Under the pieces are notes generated by a model. It did no database searches. It was given only the letters and a program-made list of their open reading frames with translations, and was not told the DNA's origin. From Desulfosediminicola ganghwensis (GTDB lineage: Bacteria; Desulfobacterota; Desulfobulbia; Desulfobulbales; Desulfocapsaceae): a stretch of DNA of 64,000 bases. The stretch covers positions 2,689,001-2,753,000 of the forward strand of contig NZ_CP050699.1 of the NCBI RefSeq assembly GCF_005116675.2, given 5' to 3'. Within the stretch, counting starts at the first letter, position 1, and the number at the start of each line of letters is the position of its first letter. Positions 7,450 through 16,735 of the stretch are shown here, one piece after another. The translations under genes were made by a program, and so were the position numbers.

Positions 7450-8916
7450 TTAGTTTGTCCGACCTTCTTCATGGTCAAAGGAGATGAGCCCCTGGATTCG
7501 ATCCAGCTCTGCAAGTGCCTGGGCATAAATCACATGGGTCTGGTTCTCCTGGCTGAGAGCGTTTGAGTAGGCTTCCTGGGCGATGAGCACATCAAGGGTC
7601 GTTGAACGCCCGGCATCAAATTTAGCCTGCTCGGCCTCAAGGCGCTTTCTGGTGGCCAGACTGGTTTTGCGTGTCGCCTCAATGGCCTTGATTGCCAGGC
7701 GGACATCACGCACTGTGGTTCGTACTTCACGTATTACCTGAAGTTTCAGCAGTTCCAGGGAGGTTCTGGCCTGGGAATGAAAGGCTCTGGCCTGTTGCAT
7801 GGCTCCTTCTGCGGCTGAGTTATCGAGCGGAAAGGTGAGGTTGAGGCCAACCAGCCACTGGGCATCACCATCGTCAAAACTGTTGTCAACAGCGCTACCA
7901 TAACTATCATCCGTACCACCATATCCGAGACTTCCCACCAGATCGAGCTCGGGACGAAGGTCATCTTGGGCGACTTTTTCCCGCAGTCGGGCAGCATCCA
8001 CATCAATCTGAGCTGCTTTTATATCCGGCCTGTTGTTCAAGGCATTATCGAGGATAATTTCCGCCGTCAGGGAGACCGGTTCAGTGTTAGGCGTGTCGAC
8101 AGGGGTATATGAACTGTACCAGTCATCACTGTTTAAAAGCAGTTTTAGCTCATCATCGGCCACACCGATTGCCCTTTCGGCAGCGATGAGCTGCTCTTCT
8201 CTCAAGGCAACTTCCGATTGAGGCTGAAAAAGTTCCACCGGAGCGAGCTTGCCTGCGGCAATTTTGGCTTTTGTCTCCTCAAGCAGTTTTTCAGCCAGGG
8301 TGAGGGAGAACTGTTTAACTTCGATATCCTGTCTTGCGAAGACCAGAGTCCAGTAGCCGCTTTTTACCTGGGCCGCTAGATCAGCCGCCAGGCTGTTAAC
8401 CTGAAAGGTCTCTGCCTCCAGGTCTCTTTCTGCGGCTTGAACAGGTGCCAGCTGGATTTCCTGACCCCAGCCCCGCAGTAAGGGTTGAGTGAGGCCGAGG
8501 GAGAGGCCTGAACTGAACATCGGGCTGAGGGTCTGTTCATCTAAATCTGTGTCGAAGCGGTTATTGTTCCAGCCAAGCTGCACTTCGGTACCCGTGGTGA
8601 ACCGTTTGATAAGAGAGATATCCAGGTTCGCATCTTCTTCAACTTCGGCGCTTCCTGGGAAAATAGGGGTACGCTCACTCCTGGCCACATCTGCTTCACC
8701 AGTGATGAACTTGTCGAACCTGCTGCCGGCAATGCCGACGGCACCCGCGGCAGCCTTGACGTTCTCTTTTTGCAGCATCAGGTTCAGGTTATTTGCCAGG
8801 GCCTGCTCCACAGCATCACGGACAGTGAGAGGAGTAGTACCATTGTCCATGGCCGAAGCGGTGACAGGAGCCAGCAGCAGGAGGCCGAAGAAGAAATGAA
8901 ATATAGGTCGGATCAT
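7450..8916 (-). CDS. TolC-family outer membrane efflux protein
   Basis: This 488-residue protein is the outer membrane channel of the tripartite pump encoded just upstream. A signal peptide ([17 protein letters not shown]) ends near residue 23. Two OEP-type repeats follow with long helical stretches, such as [19 protein letters not shown] and the late [19 protein letters not shown] with [13 protein letters not shown], typical of the TolC alpha barrel. The start overlaps the stop of the RND gene by four bases (ATGA), giving a tight operon tetR-adaptor-pump-channel. It is the last gene of that operon. Confidence 0.9.
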   Translation of the reverse strand: MIRPIFHFFFGLLLLAPVTASAMDNGTTPLTVRDAVEQALANNLNLMLQKENVKAAAGAVGIAGSRFDKFITGEADVARSERTPIFPGSAEVEEDANLDISLIKRFTTGTEVQLGWNNNRFDTDLDEQTLSPMFSSGLSLGLTQPLLRGWGQEIQLAPVQAAERDLEAETFQVNSLAADLAAQVKSGYWTLVFARQDIEVKQFSLTLAEKLLEETKAKIAAGKLAPVELFQPQSEVALREEQLIAAERAIGVADDELKLLLNSDDWYSSYTPVDTPNTEPVSLTAEIILDNALNNRPDIKAAQIDVDAARLREKVAQDDLRPELDLVGSLGYGGTDDSYGSAVDNSFDDGDAQWLVGLNLTFPLDNSAAEGAMQQARAFHSQARTSLELLKLQVIREVRTTVRDVRLAIKAIEATRKTSLATRKRLEAEQAKFDAGRSTTLDVLIAQEAYSNALSQENQTHVIYAQALAELDRIQGLISFDHEEGRTN

Positions 8917-11900
8917 AACGATTTATCCTTCTGTTGAGCTGGTTCGCCAGCAAAATAATAATAGGGCTTCCAGTAGAGGTAGCGAAGTCGTGCCATCACT
9001 TGTTGAGAGATAGTGCCAAATCGACTGATGAGATAATATAGGGTTGGTACCACGACCAGAGTCAGGAAGGTTGAGACAATGAGACCGAAAATGACCACCA
9101 CAGCCATCGAACGCCACCATTGACTGGACTCACTTACCCAGGAGATAGACCAGCTATGGAAATCGTATGAGATGCCTGTCACCATCGGGATCAGCCCCAG
9201 TATGGTGGTGATTGCCGTGAGCAGAACCGGACGAAGACGGGTGGCACCTGCAGATATTACGGCATCTCGCAGGGCATAACCGCGCTCACGCAGTTTGTTG
9301 GTGTAGTCGATCAGCACAATAGCGTTGTTGACCACTACACCGGCCAGAGAGATAACTCCCACGCCGGTCATAATTATGCCGAAAGGCGATTTGAACAGTG
9401 TCAACCCGAGAAAAGCACCGCCAAGTGAAAGAATCACCGAGGTCATGATAATAAATGGCTGGCTGACCGAGTTGAACATGGAGACCAGGATCAAAAAGAT
9501 AAGCAGCAGTGCCACAGCGAAGGCTTTTGTCAGAAAGTCCTCTGATTCCTGCTGGAATTCGAACTCACCTGTGAATTTGATCTTGTAGCCCGGCGGCAGA
9601 TGGAACTGCTTGAGCAGCTCTTCCGCCTCTTCGCGTGCTACGGGACCTGGTTTGTGGATTTCGTTGACGTTGGCCTTTACGGTTACCACCCGTTCATTGT
9701 CGATACGGTTAATGTTGCCGATGGTTCCCGCGAAGGTAACCTCGGCAATGGTTGACAGCGGAACCAGCTGGCCGGAAGGCGTCGGCAGCATGAGCTCGTG
9801 GAGGATGTCCACCATTTTACGATCAGACTCCTGCAGTTGCAGGGTGATGTCATAATCTTCATCTCCTTCTCTATACGATGAGATTTCCAGACCATTGTAG
9901 GCGCTCTTCAAGGCGAAGCCGACCCCATCGGTGGTGAGGCCGAACAGGGCAGCCTTCTGGCGATCCACGATAACCTGTACGGAGGGTATACCTTCGACAA
10001 AATCATCGCGCACGTCTTCAACGTGGGGGATGCGGACCAGATACTCCTTTATGCGTTTGGCTATCTCACCGAGCACTGCGAAGTCGTCGCCGGAAATTTC
10101 TATATTGATGGGTGAACCGGTGGGTGGACCCTCTTCTTCCATGGCGATGGTGATCTCACCGCCGGCAATGTCTCTTACCCGTGCGCGGATATCGTCCACG
10201 GTGTCATGGGAGCTGCGCCAGCGTTCATCCAGCTCTAAAAATCGTACGCCGATATGGTTCGGGGTGTTGGCGGAAAAGGCGGAGGAACCGCCACTTGAAA
10301 CCACCCCACGGGTGTAGACGTTTTTGATGTTTTTCAAGTCGCTCGGGCCGTAATACTCATCACCGTCTGGTTTTTCATACAGTTTTGGGGAGAGTGCCTG
10401 CAGGGAAGAAACAGGGGCGCCGCGTTCATCGAGTGTGCCGGGGGCGACGCCGGCAATTCCGAATTCGACGCGTTCGATAATCTTGTCGATATAGTCAAGA
10501 TCAGCCCCTTCCGGTACGTCAATATTGACGTACATGCCTTTAGGTTCGATTTCCGGGAAAAATTCAACGGGCTTTTCCAAACCTATCACCAGTTGCCAGC
10601 TCTTGAACATGACGATCAGGATGCAGAAGGCAACACCGATTATGGCGAATGGCCGGTCAAGCGCGTTTCTGAGGATTCTGCTGTAATTCTTGAGCAGAAA
10701 CCCCTCTATTTCAGCTGGCTGTTCTATGGCTTTGGCAACCTCTTCGGCGTTTTTTGGGGGTTCACTGCCCGTGGCAGGGCTCTTTACTTTCATAAAGATC
10801 GAAGCCATTGCCGGGTTAATTACCATGGCCACGAAGAGGCTGGCCGAGAGGGTGACGATCAGGGTAAGAGGCAGATAGCTCATGAATTCACCCATGATAC
10901 CCGGCCAGAAGAGGAGTGGCGAAAATGCTGCCAAGGTAGTTAGGGTGGAACCAATTACCGGATAGGCAACTTCCGATGTGGCGCGCATGGCTGCCTCCAC
11001 CCGGCCTACACCTTGCTCCATGAAGCGGTAGATGTTTTCGACGATAACAATGGCGTTATCGACAAGCATACCCAGAGCCAGGGTCAGACTGAAGAGTACC
11101 ACCATGTTGAGAGTAATGCCCATAAGGTACAGCGCGGTGAACGAGAGCAGCATGGAGAAGGGAATGGCAAGACCTACCAGCAGGGCGTTGCGGATACCCA
11201 TAGCGAAGAAGATAACAATCATCACCAGTACCAGACCTGAAAGAATATTATTTTCGAGATCGGCGACCATCAGCTCAATATCCCTGGACTTGTCCATGAC
11301 TTTGGTGATTTTGGTGCTGGAGGGCCAGCTGGCCTGGTCTTCGCTGATTATTTCATCAATCTTCTTGCTGATACTGATGATGTTCTCACCAGAGCGTTTT
11401 TTCACCGTTATATTGACGGCAGAGCGACCATCGAGCCGTGAGCGGCTGGCTTCTTCCTTGAAGCCGTCAACGACCTGGGCAACGTCTTTGAGGTAGACAG
11501 GTTGTCCCTGGTGCGTGCCGATGATCAGGCCGTAAATTTCTTCGGGTGTCTCGAATTCACCAGGGACCCGTAGCTGAAATCGACCGCTTCCCAGGCGAAT
11601 GTTACCACCCGAGGTGTTCTGGTTCTCGCTCTCCACCGCCTGTTGCAGGGAACCGATGTTCAGCCCGTAATAGGCGAGTTTTTCAGGGTGAACCTCAACC
11701 CTGATTTCCCGCTCCAGGCCGCCGGTGACCTCAACTTCCAGCACGCCGGTGACGCCTTCAATATCGTCCTTGAGATCGTCGGCAATATCTTTAAGGCATG
11801 GCAGACCGCAGGTTCCACTGAGTGAGTAGACCACAATGGGCATTTCGGAGAAATTGACTTCAAAGACTGAGGGGTCATCTTCCAGGTCACTGGGCAATTC

Positions 11901-12251
11901 GCCTAATGCCTCATCAACCTTGTCCTTTACATCCTGGATCGCCTGGTCTATATCGGTGCCGGTCACGAACTCAACGTTGATGGACGAGAGCCCTTCGGAA
12001 CTGACCGACTGAAGTTTTTTAAGTCCTTCCAGTCCTTTGAGTTTTTTCTCGATCTCGATGGTGATGCTGGTCTCGATATCCGAAGGCGATACTCCTCTGT
12101 AACTGGTGGAGACGAAGACATTGGGAATGGTGATGTCCGGGTCACTCTCCCTCGGCAGCACCTTATAGGAATAGGCGCCGAAGATGATGAGCATTACCGC
12201 CAATACGGCAACGGTCGTACTCTTTTTGACCGCAGTATCAGAGATTATCAT
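8913..12251 (-). CDS. RND efflux transporter permease subunit (AcrB/HAE1-like)
   Basis: This 1112-residue inner membrane proton-driven pump exports toxic compounds through the TolC-like channel. The N-terminal transmembrane helix, two large periplasmic loops and two bundles of hydrophobic helices are visible; the region GMLVDNAIVIVEN marks TM4. TM4 carries D-N where AcrB has D-D, as in a subset of RND pumps. The first periplasmic loop holds an unusual Cys148-GLP-Cys152 pair. The length is slightly above AcrB (1049), partly from a cytoplasmic loop (SPATGSEPPKNAEEVAKAIE). It overlaps both operon neighbours by four bases. The substrate is not predictable from sequence. Confidence 0.93.
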   Translation of the reverse strand: MIISDTAVKKSTTVAVLAVMLIIFGAYSYKVLPRESDPDITIPNVFVSTSYRGVSPSDIETSITIEIEKKLKGLEGLKKLQSVSSEGLSSINVEFVTGTDIDQAIQDVKDKVDEALGELPSDLEDDPSVFEVNFSEMPIVVYSLSGTCGLPCLKDIADDLKDDIEGVTGVLEVEVTGGLEREIRVEVHPEKLAYYGLNIGSLQQAVESENQNTSGGNIRLGSGRFQLRVPGEFETPEEIYGLIIGTHQGQPVYLKDVAQVVDGFKEEASRSRLDGRSAVNITVKKRSGENIISISKKIDEIISEDQASWPSSTKITKVMDKSRDIELMVADLENNILSGLVLVMIVIFFAMGIRNALLVGLAIPFSMLLSFTALYLMGITLNMVVLFSLTLALGMLVDNAIVIVENIYRFMEQGVGRVEAAMRATSEVAYPVIGSTLTTLAAFSPLLFWPGIMGEFMSYLPLTLIVTLSASLFVAMVINPAMASIFMKVKSPATGSEPPKNAEEVAKAIEQPAEIEGFLLKNYSRILRNALDRPFAIIGVAFCILIVMFKSWQLVIGLEKPVEFFPEIEPKGMYVNIDVPEGADLDYIDKIIERVEFGIAGVAPGTLDERGAPVSSLQALSPKLYEKPDGDEYYGPSDLKNIKNVYTRGVVSSGGSSAFSANTPNHIGVRFLELDERWRSSHDTVDDIRARVRDIAGGEITIAMEEEGPPTGSPINIEISGDDFAVLGEIAKRIKEYLVRIPHVEDVRDDFVEGIPSVQVIVDRQKAALFGLTTDGVGFALKSAYNGLEISSYREGDEDYDITLQLQESDRKMVDILHELMLPTPSGQLVPLSTIAEVTFAGTIGNINRIDNERVVTVKANVNEIHKPGPVAREEAEELLKQFHLPPGYKIKFTGEFEFQQESEDFLTKAFAVALLLIFLILVSMFNSVSQPFIIMTSVILSLGGAFLGLTLFKSPFGIIMTGVGVISLAGVVVNNAIVLIDYTNKLRERGYALRDAVISAGATRLRPVLLTAITTILGLIPMVTGISYDFHSWSISWVSESSQWWRSMAVVVIFGLIVSTFLTLVVVPTLYYLISRFGTISQQVMARLRYLYWKPYYYFAGEPAQQKDKSL

Positions 12252-13399
12252 AGCTTCAGATCCTCCAGGCTGGTAGCCGCCTTAACAACCCGTACCTGTT
12301 GCTGGTCTTCCACATCCCTGTGACCTTCGACGACCAGATGGTCACCGAAATCAAGCCCTTCAGTTATCTGCACCAGCCATTTTTCCATGATGCCCAGTCG
12401 GACATTTCTCTTCTCGACGATACCGTCTTGTTCGACGAAGACGAATTGCTCATCATTTCTGGAGATGACACTGTAAAACGGAATGGTGACAGCATTGTCA
12501 ATTCTGCTTTTAACGATGTCTGCCCGCACGAACATTCCGGGTAGAATCCGACCGTCATTATTCTCGATCTCCAGCTCCATCATGTAGAGTCTCGCCACTG
12601 AGTCAGGGGATGGTGAGATGAAATGGGTCGTACCGTAGATTGTCTCGTTGCCAAGCGCCTGTATTGTCAGTGCGATCCGGTCAAGCTTACGTATTTTATT
12701 GACATCAGACTCGGGGATGCCGATGACAGCCTTGAGCCGATCGATTTCGAGGATATCCGCTATAGGGTCCCCAACAGAGAGCAGCAGGCCAACTTTGGCA
12801 TCGAGCTTTTTGATAACACCGTCCATGGGGGCAGTGATGGAGCAGCGCGACAACTGTAGTTCTGCGTCGGCCAGATCTGCCTTGGCGGTTTGCATGTTGG
12901 TCTTACGGGTTTCAATCTCAGCCGTAGGGATCATACCCTTGGTGTAAATAGACTGATCCCGTTCAAAATCAGCTTTGGCCTGGTTGTAGGCAGCCCGGGC
13001 ACGATCGAGGGCGATGCGGTAATCCGCTTCTTCTATCAGGGCGAGTACATCACCTTTTTGCACCCGGGCACCTTCATGGACCAGGACTTCAGTGATCGAA
13101 CCGTTGATCTTGGCCAGAAGTTGCAGTTCGGTCCAGGGTTCGATCGAGCCCGGCAGGTTAATGCGGTCGGATATGGTGCTGGGAGAGAGTTCGAGGGTGA
13201 TGGTGTTGACCGGTGGTTTTTCCTGACTGATAGCGGCAGCCTTGCCGGCGGCTATGGATTCATCCTTACTCTTTACTGCGAATGCAAGATACACTATCAG
13301 CACGATCATAAAGAGGAGCATGAAGCGAGGCATATTGCTCCAGATGAAGTAGACGACTTTGCCTCTCGTGGAGTGAGGTGGGTGCGGCGTAGTTTCCAT
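12248..13399 (-). CDS. RND efflux periplasmic adaptor subunit (HlyD/MexA-like)
   Basis: The 383-residue adaptor bridges the RND pump and the outer membrane channel. It has a single N-terminal membrane anchor (MLLFMIVLIVYLAFAV, about residues 26-42) and no lipobox. A lipoyl-like domain is split around a helical hairpin (KINGSITEVLVHEGARVQKGDVLALI, then YNQAKADFERDQ), followed by beta-barrel and membrane-proximal domains. The tail ends in HLVVEGHRDVEDQQQVRVV, as usual in the family. It lies 90 bases downstream of tetR on the same strand and overlaps the pump gene by four bases. Confidence 0.92.
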   Translation of the reverse strand: METTPHPPHSTRGKVVYFIWSNMPRFMLLFMIVLIVYLAFAVKSKDESIAAGKAAAISQEKPPVNTITLELSPSTISDRINLPGSIEPWTELQLLAKINGSITEVLVHEGARVQKGDVLALIEEADYRIALDRARAAYNQAKADFERDQSIYTKGMIPTAEIETRKTNMQTAKADLADAELQLSRCSITAPMDGVIKKLDAKVGLLLSVGDPIADILEIDRLKAVIGIPESDVNKIRKLDRIALTIQALGNETIYGTTHFISPSPDSVARLYMMELEIENNDGRILPGMFVRADIVKSRIDNAVTIPFYSVISRNDEQFVFVEQDGIVEKRNVRLGIMEKWLVQITEGLDFGDHLVVEGHRDVEDQQQVRVVKAATSLEDLKL

Positions 13400-13489
13400 G
13401 ACTGCTTCCTTTGCTGAAATTGTGTTAAGGTACGACTGTCTGCTGCCCTCGTCTTTGTTGAGTGCTAAGGGGCAATTTGGATTGTGATA

Positions 13490-14110
13490 TTATCGTTCAA
13501 TGGATGTCCCAGGTGGTTGTAACCCATTCAAAGCGTTGCTGAACAGTGTGGTTAAAGCTTCTTCCGCGGTTTGGTCGCCGAGCAGATCTGAGTACCAGGC
13601 GTGAACCAGCAGGATGAAGAGGCTGAAAAAATGTCCGCAGAGATGGAGGAGTTCCATGTCTGCTCGAAGTTCACCCCTCTGCTGGGCGCGGCTGATTATG
13701 GGAAAGATCATATCGAGGAACTTGTTCTCCAGCTCTTTGTGGTTCAGCACCATCTCTTTTTTGGGAAAGAGCATCTCCTGCATATAGAGTCGGCCAAATT
13801 CAGGCGTTCGAGTCACATATTCGAACTCAGCTAAAAATATTGTGACCAGTTGTTCGAGCACCGGGGCATCCGGGTTGGTTTTAGTGTTCAGCTGTTCATG
13901 AACATACTCCAGTTCACCCTCGCAGAAGGCATTGAGAATATCCTGCTTGGTACTGAAGTAGCTGTAAACCGTTCCCTTGCCCACACCCGCTTTTTGAGCG
14001 AGTTGAGAAATGCTGGTTGCTTCGAAACCATTCTTGCCAAACAACTCAATCGCTGCATTGAGTATGGCTTCTCTGGTTTTCCGCTTCTTTTTTTCTCGTA
14101 ACGACACCAT
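13490..14110 (-). CDS. TetR/AcrR-family transcriptional regulator of the efflux operon
   Basis: This 206-residue repressor has an N-terminal helix-turn-helix at about residues 10-55 (REAILNAAIELFGKNGFEATSISQLAQKAGVGKGTVYSYFSTKQDIL). The C-terminal ligand-binding region is helical. It is the first gene of the efflux operon, so it most likely represses itself and the pump until a pump substrate binds. Two palindromes flank its promoter and are the likely operators. The inducer is unknown. Confidence 0.92.
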   Translation of the reverse strand: MVSLREKKKRKTREAILNAAIELFGKNGFEATSISQLAQKAGVGKGTVYSYFSTKQDILNAFCEGELEYVHEQLNTKTNPDAPVLEQLVTIFLAEFEYVTRTPEFGRLYMQEMLFPKKEMVLNHKELENKFLDMIFPIISRAQQRGELRADMELLHLCGHFFSLFILLVHAWYSDLLGDQTAEEALTTLFSNALNGLQPPGTSIER

Positions 14111-14142
14111 AAATCCTATACAATTTCATAATATTATAAAAA

Positions 14143-14204
14143 TGACCATGGTCGACTTTTATCGTTGTTGTCAGGTAATGTCAAATAAAAAATGACCGCG
14201 GTCA
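14143..14204 (-). promoter_or_regulatory. tetR-efflux promoter flanked by two palindromic operators
   Basis: On the minus strand a promoter TTGACA (14184-14179), 17 bases, TAAAAG (14161-14156) reads into tetR. The perfect palindrome TGACCGCGGTCA (14193-14204) lies just upstream of the -35 box and the near-perfect TGACCATGGTCG (14143-14154) just downstream of the -10 box. Their centres are 50 bp apart, about five helical turns, so two repressor dimers would sit on the same face. Their similarity and position make them the probable TetR-family binding sites. Confidence 0.75.
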
Positions 14205-14425
14205 ACTTTTTGTGGACTTTGAATATTTCCTTGATATAGCGTTTTATTTGTAAAGTCGTTGCCGGTCATGGCTGGTGTTGCAGTCGTGTAATATCTTCCG
14301 GGCAGGAAAAGAGTGTGTAGTTATTTAAGTAAATTGTTATATTCGGTGCCTGTTGCAGCACAATCAGAACCCTATGTGGTATTAATAACTTCCATTTCCT
14401 CTTTCAGATAACGTAAATTTTTGCC

Positions 14426-15181
14426 ATGGAAATTCAGTCTCTGGTCAGTCAATGGATAGGGCAACTCGCTGATCTTTTGCCATTTGGTTACGCTTTTGGT
14501 GCCGGAATGGTTTCGGCCGTGAATCCCTGTGGATTTTTCATGTTGCCGGTCTATATGACCTTATATCTGGGATCAGAGGAGGCAGGTTATCTCGAACAGA
14601 CATTTTTGGCCAGGGCCCTGAAGGCTACCTGGGTTGCGGTCATGGTCACTTTGGGGTTTGGTCTGCTCTTCGGTGCGGTGGGTGTGGTGATTTCCATCGG
14701 AGGCTATTATTTGATGGGCATTATGCCATGGTTCGCGGTTGCCATGGGCGTTTTGCTCGTCGCGCTTGGTTTATGGCTGTTGATGGGTAAGGTGATTTCT
14801 TTCCCCCTGGCGTTGAAGTTGGTTGATAAGGTTGGTGATCTCAGACAGATGAACAGCAAAGGCTTTTTTGTTTTTGGTTTGGCCTTTGGCGCGACATCAT
14901 TGGGTTGTACTTTACCTATATTTCTCGCTGTGGTCGGCAACTCCATGACGGCCGGCAATGTCAGCGCAGGCCTGTTGCAGTTTCTCAGCTATGTGTTGGG
15001 GATGGGATTGGTGATGCACACACTCACCCTGGGGATAGCCCTCGTAAAAAAGCGGATGGTTCTGGGGACCATGAGGCGGGTTGTGCCATATATTCACAAA
15101 ATTTCAGCTATATTTTTGTTGACTGCAGGTGGATATATCATTTATTACTGGGCTTCCAGCGGTCTTCTCATTTCATCTTGA
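14426..15181 (+). CDS. CcdA-like thiol-electron-transfer membrane protein
   Basis: This 251-residue inner membrane protein of the CcdA/DsbD transmembrane family has about six helices. Two conserved cysteines sit where the family carries its redox pair: NPCGFFMLPVY in the first helix and LGCTLPIFLAVVG in the fourth. CcdA moves electrons from cytoplasmic thioredoxin to periplasmic thiol proteins, for example for cytochrome c maturation. No thioredoxin partner is adjacent; the TlpA-like protein at 51574 is a possible client. The N-terminus is about 20 residues longer than in short CcdA forms. It appears monocistronic. Confidence 0.8.
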   Translation: MEIQSLVSQWIGQLADLLPFGYAFGAGMVSAVNPCGFFMLPVYMTLYLGSEEAGYLEQTFLARALKATWVAVMVTLGFGLLFGAVGVVISIGGYYLMGIMPWFAVAMGVLLVALGLWLLMGKVISFPLALKLVDKVGDLRQMNSKGFFVFGLAFGATSLGCTLPIFLAVVGNSMTAGNVSAGLLQFLSYVLGMGLVMHTLTLGIALVKKRMVLGTMRRVVPYIHKISAIFLLTAGGYIIYYWASSGLLISS

Positions 15182-15274
15182 TAATTGTTCCCTATCACCA
15201 GCTTTGCTCGGTAGTATAGATCTGATTACAGGTCGATACTGGTGGGCGTGGTACTGCCTCGAGGTAAATTTTCA

Positions 15275-16174
15275 ATGAACACTCAACTGGGTGTCTTTTC
15301 TGCAATAGCTGCCTACGTACTTTGGGGAGTTTTGCCGGTATACTGGAAGCTTTTGCAACAGGTTCCTGCCCATGAAATTCTCTGCCACAGAATGTCGTGG
15401 TCGTTGCTTTTCACTATCGGCCTGATCTTTCTGCTGAAACGCTCGCGTTCCCTTCTTGAGAATTTACGTGATAAAGAGAGTGTGAAAATATCGATTATGG
15501 CTGCTGTTCTGCTTGGTGGTAACTGGTTGCTTTATATTTGGGCGGTTAATGCCGGCCACGTTATCGAGGCCAGTCTCGGCTATTTCACCAATCCTCTTAT
15601 CTCTGTGCTGTTCGGGGTGATTTTTCTGAAGGAGAATATGCGCAGAGCCCAGGCTGGAGCATTGCTGATAGCTGCGGTTGGCGTACTCTATCTCACAATT
15701 TATTATGGCAAATTTCCCTGGATTGCCCTGAGTCTTGCCTGTAGTTTTGCGCTTTACGGGTTGTTGCACAAAAAATCCTCAACTCCGGCGCTTGAAGGTC
15801 TCTGTATGGAGACCATGGTACTTTTTGTCCCTGCTACAATGTTGTTGCTGTTCTGGGAAAGTAATTCCACAGGTTCCTTCGGCCACATCGGGCTTTCCGG
15901 CTCGTTGCTGCTATTCGGCACCGGTGTGATTACTTCTCTGCCATTGTTGTTATTTGGTTATGCCGCCCAGAATATCTCTTTGACCCATCTTGGATTACTG
16001 CAATATATCGCACCGAGTATTAGTCTGGTGCTTGGGATTTTTGTGTATCACGAGCCCTTTCCAATAAGCAGAATGATCGGCTTCGTCCTGATCTGGAGTG
16101 CGTTGGCGTTGTATATGATGGAGAGTATTATGCTGAGCCGTCGCCAGAAGCGGGCCATGACTATCCAGTCGTAA
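15275..16174 (+). CDS. rarD: RarD-type EamA-family transporter
   Basis: This 299-residue inner membrane protein has about ten hydrophobic helices in two EamA halves. The opening GVFSAIAAYVLWGVLPVYWKLL and the HEILCHRMSWSLLF region are characteristic of RarD, named in E. coli as a chloramphenicol-sensitivity protein; the natural substrate is not known. I chose ATG 15275, which has GAGGT eight bases upstream, over the in-frame start 33 bases earlier. It is convergent with the response regulator at 16200. Confidence 0.88.
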   Translation: MNTQLGVFSAIAAYVLWGVLPVYWKLLQQVPAHEILCHRMSWSLLFTIGLIFLLKRSRSLLENLRDKESVKISIMAAVLLGGNWLLYIWAVNAGHVIEASLGYFTNPLISVLFGVIFLKENMRRAQAGALLIAAVGVLYLTIYYGKFPWIALSLACSFALYGLLHKKSSTPALEGLCMETMVLFVPATMLLLFWESNSTGSFGHIGLSGSLLLFGTGVITSLPLLLFGYAAQNISLTHLGLLQYIAPSISLVLGIFVYHEPFPISRMIGFVLIWSALALYMMESIMLSRRQKRAMTIQS

Positions 16175-16199
16175 TAATGAAGTGGTCGTTTAAGTGCAG

Positions 16200-16568
16200 T
16201 TACGCTACTTTGTCAAGCAGGGCGTCTATGGTATCGTAGAACATTTGGATGTCGACGGGCTTTTCAAGATAGGCCTGGAATTCAGGGAAACGCAATCGGG
16301 TCTCTTCTATGCCGTCGCCGGAGATGGCGATAACAGGAATCTTCGAGGTTTGAGAATTGTCCCTGAGTTGTTTCAACACCTGGTCTCCCTGTATATCCGG
16401 CAAGCTGATATCAAGCAGGATGATATCTGGAAGATATGTCTGGGCAAGGCACAATCCTTCCCTCCCTGTTTCAGCGCTGATAAGCTCGAGGTCGCTTCGT
16501 CGGGCGATAAGGAGTTGAACCAGTTTTCTGTTTGCCAGATTATCTTCAATATAGAGAACAGTTGCCAT
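16200..16568 (-). CDS. Single-domain response regulator (CheY-like receiver)
   Basis: This is a 122-residue receiver domain with no output domain. The acidic pair is in YIEDN (residues 8-9), the phospho-acceptor is Asp53 in IILLDIS, the switch Ser is in VIAISGDG and the Lys in YLEKP. ATG 16568 has GAGAG a few bases upstream, while the longer start at 16595 has none. The family includes DivK-like relay proteins that pass phosphate between kinases or bind them. No kinase gene is next to it, so it is an orphan here. Confidence 0.88.
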   Translation of the reverse strand: MATVLYIEDNLANRKLVQLLIARRSDLELISAETGREGLCLAQTYLPDIILLDISLPDIQGDQVLKQLRDNSQTSKIPVIAISGDGIEETRLRFPEFQAYLEKPVDIQMFYDTIDALLDKVA

Positions 16569-16735
16569 GTGTCTCTCGTACTTTTCACTGTTCATGGAAT
16601 ATAGCAGTTAATGCTTCCCTATAGTTATCCGTATCAAGATCAGCAGACCGAGTCAAGTAGGGTTGAAAAAGCATGTTAATCCTGCCTGGATGATGTGTTT
16701 TAGTCAGTTCACAGATACAATTATTACCGTAAAAA

